A DNA stretch of 64,000 nt from Coprococcus phoceensis (GTDB taxonomy: Bacteria > Bacillota > Clostridia > Lachnospirales > Lachnospiraceae): assembly GCF_900104635.1 (NCBI RefSeq), contig NZ_FNWC01000007.1, positions 1,587,421 through 1,651,420 on the forward strand. The letters run 5' to 3'. The notes beneath the pieces were generated by a model. The model had not been told where the DNA came from. It did not search any database and saw nothing but the letters and a program-made list of their open reading frames with translations. Numbering within the stretch: position 1 is the first letter of the stretch; each line of letters starts with the position of its first letter. Of this stretch, positions 35,165 to 45,878 are shown in pieces. The translations under genes were made by a program, and so were the position numbers.

Positions 35165-35389
35165 TTATGCCGGGGCAAAGCTGATCTGGTTGTGTTTCAT
35201 CCTTTTGGCAAAGTCCGGCATCGAATAATTTACCCCGTCAATTTCTGCATGGGTGTCATCCAGACGATGACAAACAGCAAAGTGCCTGTCCCCGTTTCCA
35301 TAGAACAGGCAGAGTAAACCATTGTCGGGAATGGAAAACAGCGCTTTTCCGGCGCTGTCTGTAAAGCAGATATGTTGAGATCCATTCAT
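35165..35389 (-). CDS. Hypothetical small ICE protein, 74 aa
   Basis: Starts MNGSQHICFTDSAGKALFSI at 35389, where GGGAGG lies 8 nt upstream; the longer frame to 35518 overlaps the toprim gene and has no ribosome site. A small beta-rich domain with FYGNGDRHFAVCHRLDD. Short genes of this kind follow DUF3991/toprim genes in related elements. Function unknown. Confidence 0.65.
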   Translation of the reverse strand: MNGSQHICFTDSAGKALFSIPDNGLLCLFYGNGDRHFAVCHRLDDTHAEIDGVNYSMPDFAKRMKHNQISFAPA

Positions 35390-35402
35390 GTTGAAATCCT
35401 CC

Positions 35403-36383
35403 CTAAATTGAAACAGCCGCCTCTTTTGGGCGGCGTTGGTGCTGGCTGGTTTGCAGTTGTTCCCGAACCAGCAGCAATTTCTCATTGTAATCTTTTCCCA
35501 TCCGGGGAGGGTTGACACTTACCCGGATATGACGGAAACGTTTATCCTCGTGAAGCATGGTCTTGATTTTCCGGGCATTGACAAATCCGGCAAGGTCGTG
35601 GTCCATATAAAGGGTAACACGCCGTATCTCCGGGTGGCGTTCCAGGAAAGAAGTCAGCGCCACATGGGAAGTACCGCCCAAAGACAAGCGATAACCATTC
35701 CATTTCCATCCCTCCAGCTCTTGAAGTGTCGCATGGGAAAGCGCATCAATAGGAGCTTCAAAGACTGCCACATGCCGGCTGCCCGGACTTTGCGGGGGAT
35801 AACAAAAGTTATATCCTTTGTCGCTGCCATAGACATCCTTTTTGAGATTGCCGCTGATACTGCGCATACAGGCAAACTTCGCTTTCCCGGAATCATCTTT
35901 CCCAACAAACACACAAACCGGTTCTCCATGATACCGGGCTTCGTAAAAAATCCCGGCTTGTAAACACTGGCGAATGACTTCTGAGCTGATCCCCCGTTTC
36001 TGCAAATAGAAGACCGCAGCGGTCGCGCAACGTCTGGCCCAGGGGAGAGCGAATGTTTTCTTTTCCGGCTCTTTTGATACCTGTATTTCTGCCGTACTTC
36101 GGTAAGCCGGTTCCTGTGGGATTTCGCCACCTACCAGAGCATGAACCGCATCCACAAGACCATATCCCCGAATCTGGATCAGGTAGTCCAGCGCATTGAT
36201 ACTCCGTCCGCGGCTGTTCCAGTACCAGTACCTTTTCCCGGTCACATATACCAGACTGTCATGCTCCTTATGCCGGAAATTAGGTCCATCCTGTTTCAGC
36301 ACGCCGGGTTCATGGAATTGCAGGTAAGTAAACAAGTCAGCTTCCCGCGCTGCCTGAATCTGTTCTTTGGTTACGCCGGGCAT
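35403..36383 (-). CDS. DUF3991 / toprim-domain protein
   Basis: 326 residues. N-terminal DUF3991 (YLQFHEPGVLKQDGPNFRHK, then the aromatic YVTGKRYWYWNSRGRSI) followed by a zinc-less toprim fold: VAVFEAPIDALSH supplies the acidic first motif and VTLYMDHDLAGFVNARKI the DxD-like second motif. Such proteins resemble primases and act in element replication or lagging-strand synthesis after transfer (inference). It follows the RepA-like initiator gene, consistent with a replication module. Confidence 0.9.
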   Translation of the reverse strand: MPGVTKEQIQAAREADLFTYLQFHEPGVLKQDGPNFRHKEHDSLVYVTGKRYWYWNSRGRSINALDYLIQIRGYGLVDAVHALVGGEIPQEPAYRSTAEIQVSKEPEKKTFALPWARRCATAAVFYLQKRGISSEVIRQCLQAGIFYEARYHGEPVCVFVGKDDSGKAKFACMRSISGNLKKDVYGSDKGYNFCYPPQSPGSRHVAVFEAPIDALSHATLQELEGWKWNGYRLSLGGTSHVALTSFLERHPEIRRVTLYMDHDLAGFVNARKIKTMLHEDKRFRHIRVSVNPPRMGKDYNEKLLLVREQLQTSQHQRRPKEAAVSI

Positions 36384-36460
36384 AGTACCGGCACAGTGTT
36401 TCTTTTCATTGTGCTTTGCCTCCTTCCTGTGATGAAATGAAAAAAGACACCCAAAGGTGC

Positions 36461-37333
36461 CTAACAGCCGTACAGGTCGTGATTGACCTCGGCACGGTAA
36501 TAGCTGTCCATTGTAGCCGGGGCATTATACAGCGCCGCCAGCAGATACGCTTTGATGTTTCCGACCTTCGTTGTGTTCTTGTCGATACAGTCAAAGACAT
36601 ACTCTAAGTGGCCGGAATTGATCTTCAGGAACCGGCTCTTGACGATTTCCCTCGGAAAATCATCTCCGGCAATGCGAATGTAAGGGCGTTTCGACAAAAT
36701 CACTTCAAGCATAAGTTCAAGGGCTTCATCCAAACGTTCCCTGCCATACCGTAAGACCAGTAAGTCATATTCAATATTTTCTTTGATGATTTCACGATAG
36801 GCTTCTATCAGCTCTATCCGATCCATCCCATCCGTGCGGTTTGCCGCTTCCGGCTCTGCCGGATAGATTGATGGATAAGTTATTGATTTATCTTTTTTTG
36901 ATTTTTTTGTTTTTAATGGATTAGTATTTAATTGTGCCGGATTTTCCTGTTCAGGTTCCGCCTGTTTAGGTTTTGCCTGTTCTGGTTTTACCTGTCTTGG
37001 ATTTTCCCGTTTAGGTGAAAGCCCTGTGTTTTCGGTACTTACAGGCTGCTCATGGATCGTATATTCAATGTCTCCCAACTGCCCGTTATCATAGCGGAGG
37101 CGCTGTCTGGTGAGATAACCATGCCGCTCCAGTTCCTTCAGGGCAGTAGTGATAGAATCCACACCATCCTTGCAGATATGGGCGAGTCCCTTTGTGGTAT
37201 AATCCCAATCTTCCGGCAGCGACAACATAAGTGATAAAAGCCCCTTTGCCTTTAAGGACAACTCCGTATTGCGCAGATGGTGATTGCTCATTATCGTAAA
37301 GTCCTTTGTTTTCTCTACACGGAATACTGCCAT
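36461..37333 (-). CDS. RepA-like replication initiator / DUF6017 protein
   Basis: 290 residues. N-terminal winged-helix of the RepA-N/DnaD-like type: HHLRNTELSLKAKGLLSLM, LPEDWDYTTKGLAHICKDG, ALKELERHGYLTRQRLR. A low-complexity middle with repeated KPEQ-like units is followed by a conserved C-terminal domain (DUF6017-like, NIEYDLLVLRYGRERLDEAL). It probably initiates autonomous replication of the excised ICE circle. The basic linker shows a run of near repeats in the DNA (about 36,950-37,020), so length variation is likely there. Confidence 0.85.
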   Translation of the reverse strand: MAVFRVEKTKDFTIMSNHHLRNTELSLKAKGLLSLMLSLPEDWDYTTKGLAHICKDGVDSITTALKELERHGYLTRQRLRYDNGQLGDIEYTIHEQPVSTENTGLSPKRENPRQVKPEQAKPKQAEPEQENPAQLNTNPLKTKKSKKDKSITYPSIYPAEPEAANRTDGMDRIELIEAYREIIKENIEYDLLVLRYGRERLDEALELMLEVILSKRPYIRIAGDDFPREIVKSRFLKINSGHLEYVFDCIDKNTTKVGNIKAYLLAALYNAPATMDSYYRAEVNHDLYGC

Positions 37334-37362
37334 TGTACCGCCTCCTTTCTTCGACTATTCCG

Positions 37363-37884
37363 TTACAAGGCATGATCCCTGCGGTCATAATGGAGATGAC
37401 CGTCAGAGACCTTCGCATGGTTTTTCAGTTTCACTTCGCCCCGTTCCTGGCTCTCTAAAAATTTCTGATAGCCGGCATCTGTAAGGAACAAGCGCATCTT
37501 ATCGCCTTTGTCGCCAACAGGGGAATCGTAAGACAATACATCAAAGACGATCATGTGCTTTACTTCTGGATCAAAGCGTTCAAGTGCCATGATGTCATGC
37601 CCCTTCAATTTTTCTGCCCCTGATTGTTGTCTGGCCTCGGCGATCTTTTCTCCAATCGTCCGGGCTGGATAGGGCAGACGGTAATTCTTCTGAATATCTT
37701 TTACCAAGTCCATGCACTCTGCATTTGACAGAACACGAAGTTTTGCCATAAGACCTTCTGCCGCCTCCCGCTGTTCGGAATTATTTGAATACCGCACGGT
37801 CATATAAAGTTCATTCAGGATCTTTGTCTGATAATCGCCCTCCACTTGAAAGAGCAGCTTTTTTTCCATTTCGTTTAATTCCAT
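37363..37884 (-). CDS. Hypothetical protein, first gene of the ICE right end
   Basis: 173 residues, soluble, helical: MELNEMEKKLLFQVEGDYQT, SEQREAAEGLMAKLRVLSN, ECMDLVKDIQKNYRLPYPAR. No known motif. It is the most upstream ICE gene in the window and lies just inside the element border, with a terminator immediately upstream separating it from the chromosomal transcript. It could be an early regulator of the element, but that is only positional inference. Confidence 0.65.
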   Translation of the reverse strand: MELNEMEKKLLFQVEGDYQTKILNELYMTVRYSNNSEQREAAEGLMAKLRVLSNAECMDLVKDIQKNYRLPYPARTIGEKIAEARQQSGAEKLKGHDIMALERFDPEVKHMIVFDVLSYDSPVGDKGDKMRLFLTDAGYQKFLESQERGEVKLKNHAKVSDGHLHYDRRDHAL

Positions 37885-37918
37885 GTGGATCTCCTTTCTC
37901 TCGAAAATGAGTATGAAA

Positions 37919-37953
37919 AAAGGGCGTCCACCTATAAAAGTGAAACGCCCTTT
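37919..37953 (-). terminator. Rho-independent terminator at the ICE right end
   Basis: AAAGGGCGT ... ACGCCCTTT with a 17-nt loop, followed on the minus strand by further T residues. It would stop host transcripts running into the element. Confidence 0.75.
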
Positions 37954-37999
37954 GGCTTATACACTATTAAATTTTATATACAAAGCAAGTTTGCCGCTG

Positions 38000-38737
38000 T
38001 TATGCCACATTTTGCTGGTATCTCAATGTTACCTTTCCATCCGCCAATACAAGCTTTTCATCTTTGACACGAAAGTTAAAGATACAACAGAATACCTCTT
38101 CCTCTAAAAAAACATGGCAATGCACATACTCTTTCTTACTCTGAAAAAAATCGAAAATACTTTCCTGCACAGATGCTATCTTATCTTTTTGATTTCCACA
38201 CACTTTTTTCAAATTGATCCCCAAAAGTCGATACAGTGTATGCGGAAAATACTCCACAAACAATGCTTCATCTAACTTTTCTTGATAACCACATAAAAAC
38301 CGTTCCATCTGGCTTTGAACGGAATCAATTTCTTTTCGCTCAAGTTCCATTCCCGGAATTTTTCCAGCCACTTTTTTCAAAGTTGAAAGCAAAATTTCCG
38401 GATTTAATGTCGGTTTTAAAATATAATCCACTACCCCATTTAGAAATGTAGCCTTCACATATTCAAATTTATCGTAACTACTCAATATCACAAGCTGCAT
38501 TTCCGGAAAACGTTTATTTAAAATTTCTGAAAATTCAATTCCATCAAGCACAGGCATCACGATATCTGTGAGTACAATACTCGGTTTTGTCTTTTCAATC
38601 ACTTCCAAGCCTTCCTGCCCGTTGGAAGCTTCACCGACAATTTGGAAACCTTCCTTTTCCCAATCCAGCATGTGCTTCATTCCTTGACGCATAATAAATT
38701 CATCATCAATAATTACCACTTTACAATATTCTGCCAT
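38000..38737 (-). pseudogene. Truncated YesN-type response regulator
   Basis: The N-terminal receiver domain is intact: VVIIDDEFIMRQGMKHMLDW with the acidic pair, phosphorylation Asp in PSIVLTDIVMPVLDG, and ILKPTLNPE with the conserved Lys. About 110 linker residues follow, then the frame stops at residue 245. YesN/AraC-type regulators are usually over 400-500 residues with a C-terminal AraC HTH, which is missing. The break falls where ICE-type sequence begins, so insertion of the element probably cut the gene. It lies downstream of lacZ and may once have regulated sugar use. Confidence 0.8.
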
Positions 38738-38814
38738 CCTTACACCTCAATCTATAGTCTAAGGACGAAGAATCTTCGACCCTTCGCCCTTTTACCCAAC
38801 TATATCTTATTATA

Positions 38815-41800
38815 TCACAATTTACTGACATGGAAAGCAATTTCCAAATTTTTATCCGATGGTATCCGATACTGTTCGTGCACCGGTGCTCCCCAGCTGT
38901 CATCTCCTCCAACACCCATCTGTTTTGCAAGAATTCGAACCCATGTATAATGTATTTTCGGTAATTCTTCCTGATGTAATGCATTCTCAAGTTCGTACGC
39001 GCTATATGGAAGGACGCTGCTCTCAAATGGAATCTCTTCACATGTAAATTGAAGACCCCTGCCATACTCATCTGTCACTTTCAGCCATCTTGTTCCTACA
39101 CGATTTCCACACTCCTGAGGAATCAGATAATTCGATAAATTTTCTTTTGCTGTACCCTCAAAAATGCCAAGTCTTGCACCTTCCATTCGGTCGACATAGT
39201 TTTCCTCCGGACCATATCCATAATATTCAAAATTATGATATCTCTCTTTGAGTTTGAAATCCATTCCGAATGCCGGTATTTCAGGAAGACCTTCTGTCCC
39301 TTTGTACAACAAGTGTACATGCACAACACCGTCACCTGACATCACATAGGAAATTGTACTGTATGCTTTTGGAATCGTCGGCAGTTCATACTCAAACGTA
39401 ATCCGAACCTGTTCTTCCAATTCCTCCACTTTCACATCAATGACTTTTTGATACAAACCGGCAGTCAGCCACATACTGCGGTCAAATCCCTGTTTTGCCC
39501 CACGGTCATTGTCGGTACATGCTCTCCAATAACTCGTCTTCGGCGCCCGTGTAATATACTCTGTTCCATCATACTGAAGTGATGCAAGACCTCCCTCACT
39601 TTTTGAGAACATTGCCAGAAAGCCTTCACCCTTCACTCCAATATTGACATCGCCATAAATCACCTGCATCTTTTTCGTCGTTTGTTCTTCCTCTTCCGTA
39701 ACCTTCTTGACAAATTGTCCAAAACAGATCTCATGTCCTGCATCTGCCCAAATCGTGTCCTCCGTCAATTCCATTGCCACTTCATAAGTGTACTCTCCAG
39801 GCTCATCTATATTTGGATAATCCAATTTCACATACTGTTCTTCTTGCGCCTGTACAACTACGTTTCGCATACTTTCAAAGACAGGATAACCATCTAGCAT
39901 CATACGATAGACAAGTGTATAAGCTTCTGTGGAAATAAATAAATTCTCATTTTTTATAAGCACTCCATTTTCGTCCGGAGTCAGTTTCACATTCGCATAG
40001 AGTTGCTTTACTTCCTGTGCTTTCGGAGAGATTTTTCGATCTGCATATACGATTCCATTTGTACAGAATTCATAGTCTGTTGCTCTGTCATCATAATCTC
40101 CACCATAAGCAAACACTTCCTCACCTTGCTCATTCTTCCGAAGCATCGACTGATCGATATAATCCCAAATAAATCCGCCTTGATACAATTCATATTTTGA
40201 CTCTAAATCCGTATATAATTTCATGCCACCGCAAGAATTTCCCATTGCATGCATATACTCACAACTGATATATGGTTTTTTCGGATCATTACTTAGAAAC
40301 GCTTCTATCTCCGCCGGCTTTGCATACATACGACTTTCCATATCACTAATATGATCAAATTCACGATTCCAGAATACACCCTCATAATGAACTAATCTTG
40401 TGTCATCTTTTTCATGGAAATAGTCTGACATCGCCTCAATGCAAGTACCCGCATAAGATTCATTTCCACAAGACCAAATTAAAATAGATGGATGATTTTT
40501 ATCTCTTTCAAACATCGATTTCGCCCGATCCAAAACTGCCTCTTTCCACTCCGGTCTGCTTCCGGGAACATTCCAAGAAGGTTCACACTCCCCCATCTTC
40601 TGCCATGAACCGTGGGATTCCAAGTTTGTCTCATCGATGAGATAAATTCCGTAAATGTCGCACAGACGATACCAAAGACTCTCATTTGGATAATGCGAAG
40701 TACGAACTGCATTGATATTGTGCTGTTTCATAAACTCAATATCCCAAAGCATATCTTCCTTCTTAATAGAACGACCTCTTCGCACATTAAATTCATGCCG
40801 GTTCACACCTTTAAATACAATTCGTTTTCCATTGATATGCATTACTTTGTCAATCATCTCAAATGTTCGGAATCCAACCAATTCCGGAACTGCTTCGATC
40901 AGATTTCCTTTCTGATCTTCCACATACAGATATAATTGATACAAATATGGGTCTTCTGCACTCCATGCATGTACATTTTCAACTTCTCCGCTAATTTCAC
41001 ATATAGAGTTTCCCTTTATATTTTTTTCAAAAACAATCTTTTCTTCTGCATTTAGAAGCACTGCTTTTACTGCACAATCTGTATGTCCCGAAATTTTTAA
41101 TTTGAGATATAATTTCCCGTTTTTGTAAGAATTGTCCAGTGTGCTTTTTACAGATAAATCTTCAATATGTGTTTTTGGAACTGCATACAAATACACATCG
41201 CGGAAAATTCCGGAAAATCTCCAAAAATCCTGATCCTCCAGCCAGCTTGCGCTGCTCCGTTTGTAAACTTCAACGGCCAGTTTATTTTCACCGTCCTGAA
41301 GATACGGGGTAAGCTCAAACTCCGCAGGTGTAAAACTGTCCTCACTGTATCCAATAAACACTCCGTTCAGCCATACATAAAAAGCTGTCTCTACACCTTG
41401 GAAGGAAACAAATACCGGTTTATCCTGTAAATTTTTTTCAAGTACAAAGTATTTTACATAACTTCCCACCGGGTTATATTCTTTCGATACCATCGGCGGA
41501 CGCAGATACTCTGTTCCATCCCATGGATACATCGTGTTGATATATTGGCATCGGTCATATCCTTGCGTCTGAATATGTCCCGGTACTTCAATCGAATCAA
41601 ACATTCTGCAATCAAAGTCTTTCTTATAAAAATCTTTCACTCTCACAGTCGGATTTTTCGCATAGCTAAAATACCATGTTCCATTCAAAGACTGGCGAAG
41701 AGGCATGTCAGCCCCTAACACCATCTCTTCTGTATTTTCATAATAAACATGATCTGAATGTGCTTCTTTTCTATTTACAGCAAACACTTCTGGGTCTTCC

Positions 41801-41832
41801 AACCATGTAAGTCTTGGTTCACTCATCAACAT
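38815..41832 (-). CDS. lacZ: Beta-galactosidase, GH2 family
   Basis: A 1,005-residue LacZ-like enzyme of normal length. N-terminal jelly-roll sugar-binding domain with FWRFSGIFRDVYLYA, an Ig-like domain, then the TIM barrel: GVNRHEFNVRRGRSI, VRTSHYPNESLWYRLCD, acid/base Glu in LIWSCGNESYAG and nucleophile Glu in YISCEYMHAMGNS. The C-terminal Bgal_small_N domain follows. No signal peptide, so it acts in the cytosol on lactose or related galactosides imported by an ABC system. It lies 28 bp after the permease gene, with GGAG upstream of the ATG. Confidence 0.95.
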   Translation of the reverse strand: MLMSEPRLTWLEDPEVFAVNRKEAHSDHVYYENTEEMVLGADMPLRQSLNGTWYFSYAKNPTVRVKDFYKKDFDCRMFDSIEVPGHIQTQGYDRCQYINTMYPWDGTEYLRPPMVSKEYNPVGSYVKYFVLEKNLQDKPVFVSFQGVETAFYVWLNGVFIGYSEDSFTPAEFELTPYLQDGENKLAVEVYKRSSASWLEDQDFWRFSGIFRDVYLYAVPKTHIEDLSVKSTLDNSYKNGKLYLKLKISGHTDCAVKAVLLNAEEKIVFEKNIKGNSICEISGEVENVHAWSAEDPYLYQLYLYVEDQKGNLIEAVPELVGFRTFEMIDKVMHINGKRIVFKGVNRHEFNVRRGRSIKKEDMLWDIEFMKQHNINAVRTSHYPNESLWYRLCDIYGIYLIDETNLESHGSWQKMGECEPSWNVPGSRPEWKEAVLDRAKSMFERDKNHPSILIWSCGNESYAGTCIEAMSDYFHEKDDTRLVHYEGVFWNREFDHISDMESRMYAKPAEIEAFLSNDPKKPYISCEYMHAMGNSCGGMKLYTDLESKYELYQGGFIWDYIDQSMLRKNEQGEEVFAYGGDYDDRATDYEFCTNGIVYADRKISPKAQEVKQLYANVKLTPDENGVLIKNENLFISTEAYTLVYRMMLDGYPVFESMRNVVVQAQEEQYVKLDYPNIDEPGEYTYEVAMELTEDTIWADAGHEICFGQFVKKVTEEEEQTTKKMQVIYGDVNIGVKGEGFLAMFSKSEGGLASLQYDGTEYITRAPKTSYWRACTDNDRGAKQGFDRSMWLTAGLYQKVIDVKVEELEEQVRITFEYELPTIPKAYSTISYVMSGDGVVHVHLLYKGTEGLPEIPAFGMDFKLKERYHNFEYYGYGPEENYVDRMEGARLGIFEGTAKENLSNYLIPQECGNRVGTRWLKVTDEYGRGLQFTCEEIPFESSVLPYSAYELENALHQEELPKIHYTWVRILAKQMGVGGDDSWGAPVHEQYRIPSDKNLEIAFHVSKL

Positions 41833-41860
41833 ATCTCTTTCTCCTTTATTTCTTCTATAT

Positions 41861-42712
41861 TTATCCTTTTACCGAACCTGTCATACCTGCAACAAACTGC
41901 TTCTGCATCACAAAGAAAATCAACGCTGTCGGAAGTGTTGCAATGACAACCGCAGTCATCATCATACCATAATCCGGTGTATAAGAGGACCCCATTGCCG
42001 AAAGTACAAGTGGCAGAGTTCTCTTTTCTGGTGACTGCAATGCAATCAACGGCCATAAATAATTGTTCCAGCTTGTCATAAATGTTACAACAATCGCTGC
42101 CGCATATGTTGATTTCATCGTTGGCATAAAGATTTTAATAAAAATTTTCACTTCTGACAAGCCATCTATTCTTGCTGCTTCAATCAGTTCCTTTGGAAAT
42201 GTCTGTGCATTTTGTTTGAAAAAGAAAATCAAAAAGGCTGTGGCAATTGCGATAATAATAACAGCCATTGGTGTATTCAACGCAATTACTTTCAGCGGTC
42301 CCATGTTAGAGAATTTACTGAACAACCGGAACAGAGGAACCATCAATGCTGCAAACGGAACCATCATAGACAGAAAGATAAAATTGAATACCCTTTCTCT
42401 AGCTTTTGTTTTGTACACAACAAATGCATATCCCGCCGCTGATGACACAACCATCGCAAGCGCTGTTGTAACTATCGCAATTATAATTGAGTTTTTAAAT
42501 GCATTTACATACTGAAGATCTGACGCCAACAATGTTTTCAGATTCTCGAAAAAATATGTTCCCGGAATCATTGTTCCTTTTGTAACTTCTACCGACTTGT
42601 TTGTTGCCGCCACAATCATCCAAAAGAACGGGAACACCGAAATAAACGATACAATCGACAAAAAAACATATCGAAATACATTTAACACTTTTTTACGCAT
42701 CTTTTCCTTCAC
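41861..42712 (-). CDS. Sugar ABC transporter permease (MalG/LacG-like)
   Basis: 283 residues with six membrane helices. First helix VFLSIVSFISVFPFFWMIVA, then SAAGYAFVVYKTKARERVFN, and the EAA loop ELIEAARIDGLSEVKIFIKI that docks on the ATPase. This is the CUT1 carbohydrate-uptake family. The GTG at 42712 overlaps the upstream permease; the ATG at 42700 (MRKKVLNVF) is also possible. It is followed by lacZ, suggesting uptake of a galactoside or oligosaccharide. No ATPase or binding protein is in the window. Confidence 0.9.
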   Translation of the reverse strand: MKEKMRKKVLNVFRYVFLSIVSFISVFPFFWMIVAATNKSVEVTKGTMIPGTYFFENLKTLLASDLQYVNAFKNSIIIAIVTTALAMVVSSAAGYAFVVYKTKARERVFNFIFLSMMVPFAALMVPLFRLFSKFSNMGPLKVIALNTPMAVIIIAIATAFLIFFFKQNAQTFPKELIEAARIDGLSEVKIFIKIFMPTMKSTYAAAIVVTFMTSWNNYLWPLIALQSPEKRTLPLVLSAMGSSYTPDYGMMMTAVVIATLPTALIFFVMQKQFVAGMTGSVKG

Positions 42713-43499
42713 CTACCTTCTTCTGAATAAATGATAAGACAACTATCAACACTACGACAACATAGGAAACTGCTGCTGCATATCCGAAATCTGGTGAATA
42801 TTTAAACAAGAGATTGTAAATATACTGCGAAATCGTGATTGTCGCATTTGCCGGTCCTCCCTGGGTAATATTCATCGTTTCATCGAACAGCTGAAGCGTA
42901 CCAATTGTAGAATTTATTGTCGTAAAAAGAATAATTGGTTTCAGCAGCGGCAATGTCATATATCTGAATTTTTGGAATGCATTTGCACCGTCAATATTTG
43001 CTGCCTCATAAATCGAATCGTCAATGCTCTGTAATCCTGACAGATAAAACACCATATTATAACCTGTCCAGCGCCATGTAATCGCAATAATGATCAATAT
43101 CTTCGCCCAAATCGGATGTGTAATCCATGAAATCGGTTCTGAAATCACATGCAGATTCATCAGTAAAGAGTTAATGAAACCATCCGTTGCAAATAAACTT
43201 TTAAAAATAATAGAATATGCTACTAATGATGTCACACATGGTAAAAAGATTGCTGTACGAAATACTCCTCTGAATTTCAGTTTCTTATCATTCAGCATGG
43301 ACGAAATGACCAATGCCAATAAAATCATAATCGGCACTTGGATAACCAAGAACAATACTGTATTTATCAATGCTTTTTTAAATGTTGTATCTGTCAATAA
43401 TCTCTTATAATTTGTCAACCCATCAAAAGTTAAATTGTTGCCGACACCTGTCTGAAATGATGTGATTTTTGTACTTTTTTTGTAAAATGAAGCAAATTT
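42693..43499 (-). pseudogene. 5'-truncated sugar ABC transporter permease (MalF/LacF-like)
   Basis: The conserved part is present: NYKRLLTDTTFKKALINTVL, five membrane helices and the EAA loop SIYEAANIDGANAFQKFRYM. The frame stays open and protein-like upstream of TTG 43418 (FYKKSTKITSFQTGVGNN) to 43499, but there an in-frame TAG appears and the first membrane helix expected of the family is absent. The gap to the guaB terminator is only 17 bp. So the gene has lost its 5' end, together with any upstream binding-protein gene and promoter. It might still be translated from TTG, but would lack helix 1. Confidence 0.75.
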
Positions 43500-43516
43500 C
43501 TATGCTCGGCACACAT

Positions 43517-43552
43517 AAAAAATAGATTTCGCTAATACGCAATCTATTTTTT
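43517..43552 (-). terminator. Rho-independent terminator of guaB
   Basis: Twelve-pair stem AAAAAATAGATT / AATCTATTTTTT with a 12-nt loop, 12 bp after the guaB stop. The descending arm is itself the T-run on the minus strand. Confidence 0.8.
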
Positions 43553-43563
43553 ACATAATTCTT

Positions 43564-45024
<1,461 letters not shown>

Positions 45025-45075
45025 TCATCCTCTCTTTCTCTTTTTGGTCTGATTATTGTATAATAATACACTAAT

Positions 45076-45100
45076 AAGGAATACTTATAAATAATTCCTT
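45076..45100. promoter_or_regulatory. Dyad AAGGAAT / ATTCCTT upstream of guaB
   Basis: A 7-bp perfect inverted repeat with an 11-nt AT-rich centre, about 60-80 bp before the guaB start. It may be an operator or the upstream part of the promoter. No purine-riboswitch-like core was recognised. Confidence 0.35.
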
Positions 45101-45159
45101 ATATAAACGTTTTTTATAAGGTAGTGTTATATTACAAAAAAGATTCGTTTCTGTCAAGA

Positions 45160-45648
45160 CTAAATAAACACTTTTCTCGGCGCAAGCATTTTCATGCCTT
45201 CCAAAATCGTTTTATTTGGCTCAAAAATAATTTTCACAGTCTGTCCCTGAGAGATTGTCACCATCTCATATGTTCTTGCGCCTTCCACTCCGGAACTAAA
45301 ATCATATGTTTTTGTTCTCTGATACTGCTGCAGTTCAATAGAGCCTGTAGGTGCAAGTACTTCCATATCTCTTACATTCATCTCAAACACTCTTTTTCTT
45401 TTTTGTTTTGCCATAATCTTATCAATATCAAGATCTCCGTTGACATACAGATATTCAAATTCCAGATCAAAACGCTTGAATAAAACGATATCCACAACAA
45501 CCATAATGACCGGAATAATCATCGCCATCGGAAACAGCAGCACAAGAAAAAACGACAACACCGTAACTACTATCAACGCTGTCTTTGCTATCATTGATGA
45601 TGCTTTTGCTTTTTGTTTTACTAATTGTTCTGTGTAATAGTCACTCAT
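45160..45648 (-). CDS. DUF6106-type membrane protein
   Basis: 162 residues starting MSDYYTEQLVKQKAKASSMI, with two adjacent membrane helices (ALIVVTVLSFFLVLLFPMAM, IIPVIMVVVDIVLF) and a cytoplasmic beta-rich C-terminal domain containing YLYVNGDLDIDKIMAKQKRK. This resembles DUF6106, a family of Lachnospiraceae. The start at 45648 has GGAGG 5 nt upstream; the in-frame codon at 45696 overlaps the promoter. Host gene, function unknown. Confidence 0.8.
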   Translation of the reverse strand: MSDYYTEQLVKQKAKASSMIAKTALIVVTVLSFFLVLLFPMAMIIPVIMVVVDIVLFKRFDLEFEYLYVNGDLDIDKIMAKQKRKRVFEMNVRDMEVLAPTGSIELQQYQRTKTYDFSSGVEGARTYEMVTISQGQTVKIIFEPNKTILEGMKMLAPRKVFI

Positions 45649-45678
45649 ACTAACCTCCACTTGTAAATTCATATTATT

Positions 45679-45708
45679 ATTGTAGCACAACTTCAATATA
45701 CTCTACAA
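45679..45708 (-). promoter_or_regulatory. Promoter of the DUF6106 gene
   Basis: TTGTAG (45708-45703), 18-bp spacer and TACAAT (45684-45679), about 30 bp before the start codon. The prophage boundary must lie upstream of this, between about 45,709 and 45,878. Confidence 0.45.
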
Positions 45709-45878
45709 GCTTTCTTCTAATTTAAAAATTTCAACCTTTTTTTCGACAAAATTTCAATATCGGCATTTTGTACAAAACATATGTACTTTTATTGTATATT
45801 CTGTTTCTACTGTTCTTTTTGTAAGCAATCCAATAAGGCTGTACCGTTTCCAGCCAGCCATTATACCCTTTTAATAGA

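Larger units (their letters stand above)
1..37990 (-). mobile_element. Integrative conjugative element, right-hand part
   Basis: A contiguous leftward block of conjugation and cargo genes: RepA-like initiator, DUF3991/toprim, PcfB, VirD4/TraG, Maff2, TrbL-like, PrgI, VirB4, M23/NlpC hydrolase, DUF4315, DUF4366, adhesin/sortase and topB. This order is typical of Tn1549/CTn-like ICEs of Clostridia. The right boundary is inferred at about 37,960-38,000, where ICE-type genes stop and a truncated chromosomal response regulator begins. The left end, relaxase and recombinase lie outside the window, so the exact att repeat cannot be read. Confidence 0.85.
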
